In this document: positions 62,710 through 64,000 of the stretch, one piece after another
Layout: each line of letters opens with the position of its first letter
How positions within the stretch are numbered: position 1 is the first letter of the stretch
Origin: Candidatus Desulfofervidaceae bacterium
GTDB lineage: Bacteria > Desulfobacterota > Desulfofervidia > Desulfofervidales > Desulfofervidaceae
Length of the DNA: 64,000 bases
NCBI GenBank assembly: GCA_027038965.1
Contig: JALWFG010000021.1
Location: 124,001 to 188,000 of the forward strand
Reading direction: 5' to 3'
Position numbers and translations under genes: made by a program
The notes under the pieces: generated by a model
Database searches by the model: none
The model's input: the letters and a program-made list of their open reading frames with translations, nothing else
Told to the model about the DNA's origin: nothing

Positions 62710-64000
62710 TTAATAATAATTAAAGGTAAACTTTTGCAAAAAGGCCTGCCAGACTGAAACCTCTGTCCTGGTCAGACAATCTTCCAAGACATCATCAAAC
62801 CAGACAATCTGTCCCTGCTGTTTCATCTGGTCTAAAAGACTTCTGGCCATTTTGATCTGTTGTTGAGCCGCCTCTGGCAACTCTGGCAGCAGTAGCAAGG
62901 CATACCTTACCCGCACCTGAGCCCAGATAGGAAGCAGGGTAATAAACCTGTTTTTATCCTTAACCGCAGGCACCTGACAGGCCCTTTCAAAATATGTGCT
63001 GGCCGTGTCCCTCTGTCCAAGCCGATAGGCCAAACAACCAAGATACATATAAATGAGTTCAAAGGGATGCTCAGCCTCAGCCTTATCAAACCAGGCCCGG
63101 AGATTAGACCTGGTAAATCTTTCAATTACCGCCTGCCAGTCTGCCTGAGTGCCCCTGCTCCACAGGTATTTTAAATAGGCATGGAGTTCAAATTGTTTGA
63201 ACTTGGCCGTTCCCTTTGAAGGGCGTTGCAAAAACTCCCCAAATCCCCTTTCCTTAATACCATCAAGGACCTGCCCTACCTTATTCCAGAACTCGGCTTT
63301 TTGCCTGGCCCCATCAAAATAGAGATGAAATAAATAAAGGTCCTGCCGATGTTTATCCTCAGGCCTTAAAAACTCCTCTTTGGCCTTTAAAAAGCATTTT
63401 TCTGCCCTTTCAAAACAGGTCTCATCAAACGGGGCCATAAAGGCATAATTCTGCCCCATCGTGCCCAACAACTTGGCCAAAAGCTCGTCCTTCAATTGGA
63501 CCCCACTTGTCCTTTTGACAGCCTCAAGCCTGGAGATATAGGGCTCAAGCATCTCATTGGCCCTTTTAAAGGCAAAGATATTGGCCAGGGAAACGGCATA
63601 GCGGTTTACACTACTTATCCATTGCCGCCAGTCTTCAAAGGAAAGCTCTGCCTTCTTAAGGCTTAGGGTAATCTGGTGGTATAAAGCATTGGCCCCTTTA
63701 TAATCGCCCCGATGATTGCAAAGCCGCAGGCAATGATTAAGCAGCCTAATATAAAGCCTTCTGGTCCTAGCATCCTCAGCCTGAGACAGGAGGTTTTGAG
63801 TCGCCTCTTTCAAATAAAAAAGGGCCGAGGCAACCAAACTCCAATTGCCACGGCTGGTCTCAATAAATCGGTCTATGGCCCTCTCCAGACGCTCCAATTC
63901 ATCTATATTCTCCTTTGTTTTGGCAATCTCCTGAATGGCCCTATTTAAAAAATATTGAACCTGCTCCTGCAATGCCCCCTCAGGTTGATCAAACTGATTG
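62710..64000 (-). CDS. TPR-like helical protein, paralogue of the Lon-TPR repeats (5' end outside the window)
   Basis: The minus frame is open to the last base (reads NQFDQPEGALQEQV before the internal TTG), so this is a C-terminal portion of about 429 residues. It is all helical repeats. Several blocks match the repeat region of the 682-residue Lon-TPR protein: GTMGQNYAF vs GTIAQNYGF, HPFELIYMYLG vs HPFQLIFYNLG, and GQRDTASTYFERA vs GQREPARQAFYQA. The N-terminal part, which could include another protease-like domain, is not visible. It is convergent with the small secreted protein. Confidence 0.75.
   Translation of the reverse strand, partial: NQFDQPEGALQEQVQYFLNRAIQEIAKTKENIDELERLERAIDRFIETSRGNWSLVASALFYLKEATQNLLSQAEDARTRRLYIRLLNHCLRLCNHRGDYKGANALYHQITLSLKKAELSFEDWRQWISSVNRYAVSLANIFAFKRANEMLEPYISRLEAVKRTSGVQLKDELLAKLLGTMGQNYAFMAPFDETCFERAEKCFLKAKEEFLRPEDKHRQDLYLFHLYFDGARQKAEFWNKVGQVLDGIKERGFGEFLQRPSKGTAKFKQFELHAYLKYLWSRGTQADWQAVIERFTRSNLRAWFDKAEAEHPFELIYMYLGCLAYRLGQRDTASTYFERACQVPAVKDKNRFITLLPIWAQVRVRYALLLLPELPEAAQQQIKMARSLLDQMKQQGQIVWFDDVLEDCLTRTEVSVWQAFLQKFTFNYY

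Noticed and set aside
57332-64000. CRISPR array or cyclic-oligonucleotide (SAVED/CARF) genes expected from the CalpL analogy
   Set aside because: No direct-repeat/spacer pattern and no SAVED, CARF or Cas-like protein is visible here. They could lie beyond the window.

Overview
This window comes from a bacterial chromosome of moderate to low GC content. Its gene content suggests a thermophilic, anaerobic sulfate-reducing bacterium of the Desulfobacterota type (Desulfofervidus or Thermodesulfobacteria-like). The pointers are a true DsrC with both C-terminal cysteines, an archaeal-type family B DNA polymerase, selD, NikR, tandem moeA genes for Mo/W cofactor, cobyrinate diamide synthase, and an acyl-CoA dehydrogenase with a ferredoxin-fused EtfA. 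The lineage is inferred from gene content and is not demonstrated.

Layout. 1-4.1 kb: 3' end of selD, then minus-strand envelope genes (polysaccharide deacetylase, Bax-like lipoprotein) and two small unknowns. 4.1-10.5 kb: PEBP-family protein and DNA polymerase B on plus, convergent with aminotransferase-mnmA-mtaB. 10.5-17.6 kb: lipoprotein, repeat-bearing coiled-coil nuclease-like protein, MBL hydrolase, BPL_N protein, and a minus operon fmdB-cbiA-transglutaminase. 17.7-22.3 kb: acylphosphatase, recN, acs, dsrC with a clear terminator. 22.3-30.1 kb: minus operon moeA, moeA-PBP, smc, ftsY. 30.2-35.5 kb: ExeA-like ATPase, ABC-class ATPase, plsY, lipoprotein, nikR. 35.7-38.5 kb: a fluoride riboswitch with a terminator controlling MFS-crcB-DUF190-terpenoid-cyclase-like repeat protein. 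38.5-42.0 kb: gap-pgk-tpiA-secG-tRNA-Leu. 42.1-52.4 kb: a 12-gene minus operon yceD-rpmF-plsX-fabH-acd-etfB-etfA-fabG-acpP-fabF-(rpiB::glyA fusion)-orf. 52.4-56.7 kb: holA-ispE-tRNA-Gln-prs-rplY-pth. 56.7-64 kb: an accessory region.

The accessory region holds the most unusual material. A minus operon (61458 to 57332) encodes an ECF-like sigma factor, a cytoplasmic zinc-finger anti-sigma-like protein, and a protein with an AAA-less Lon-type Ser-Lys protease-like domain followed by helical TPR-like repeats. This recalls the CRISPR-linked sigma/anti-sigma/Lon triad CalpS-CalpT-CalpL, but no CRISPR locus or SAVED domain is visible here. Upstream are a VapBC pair with a perfect palindromic operator, bracketed by two copies of the sigma-gene promoter/start segment, a small secreted protein, and a paralogue of the TPR part that runs off the window end.

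Other notable points are an in-frame RpiB-GlyA fusion, a GAPDH with NADP-type cofactor residues, and acyl-CoA dehydrogenase/Etf genes embedded in a fatty-acid-synthesis operon that has no visible enoyl-ACP reductase. I found no insertion sequences, rRNA genes or CRISPR arrays.
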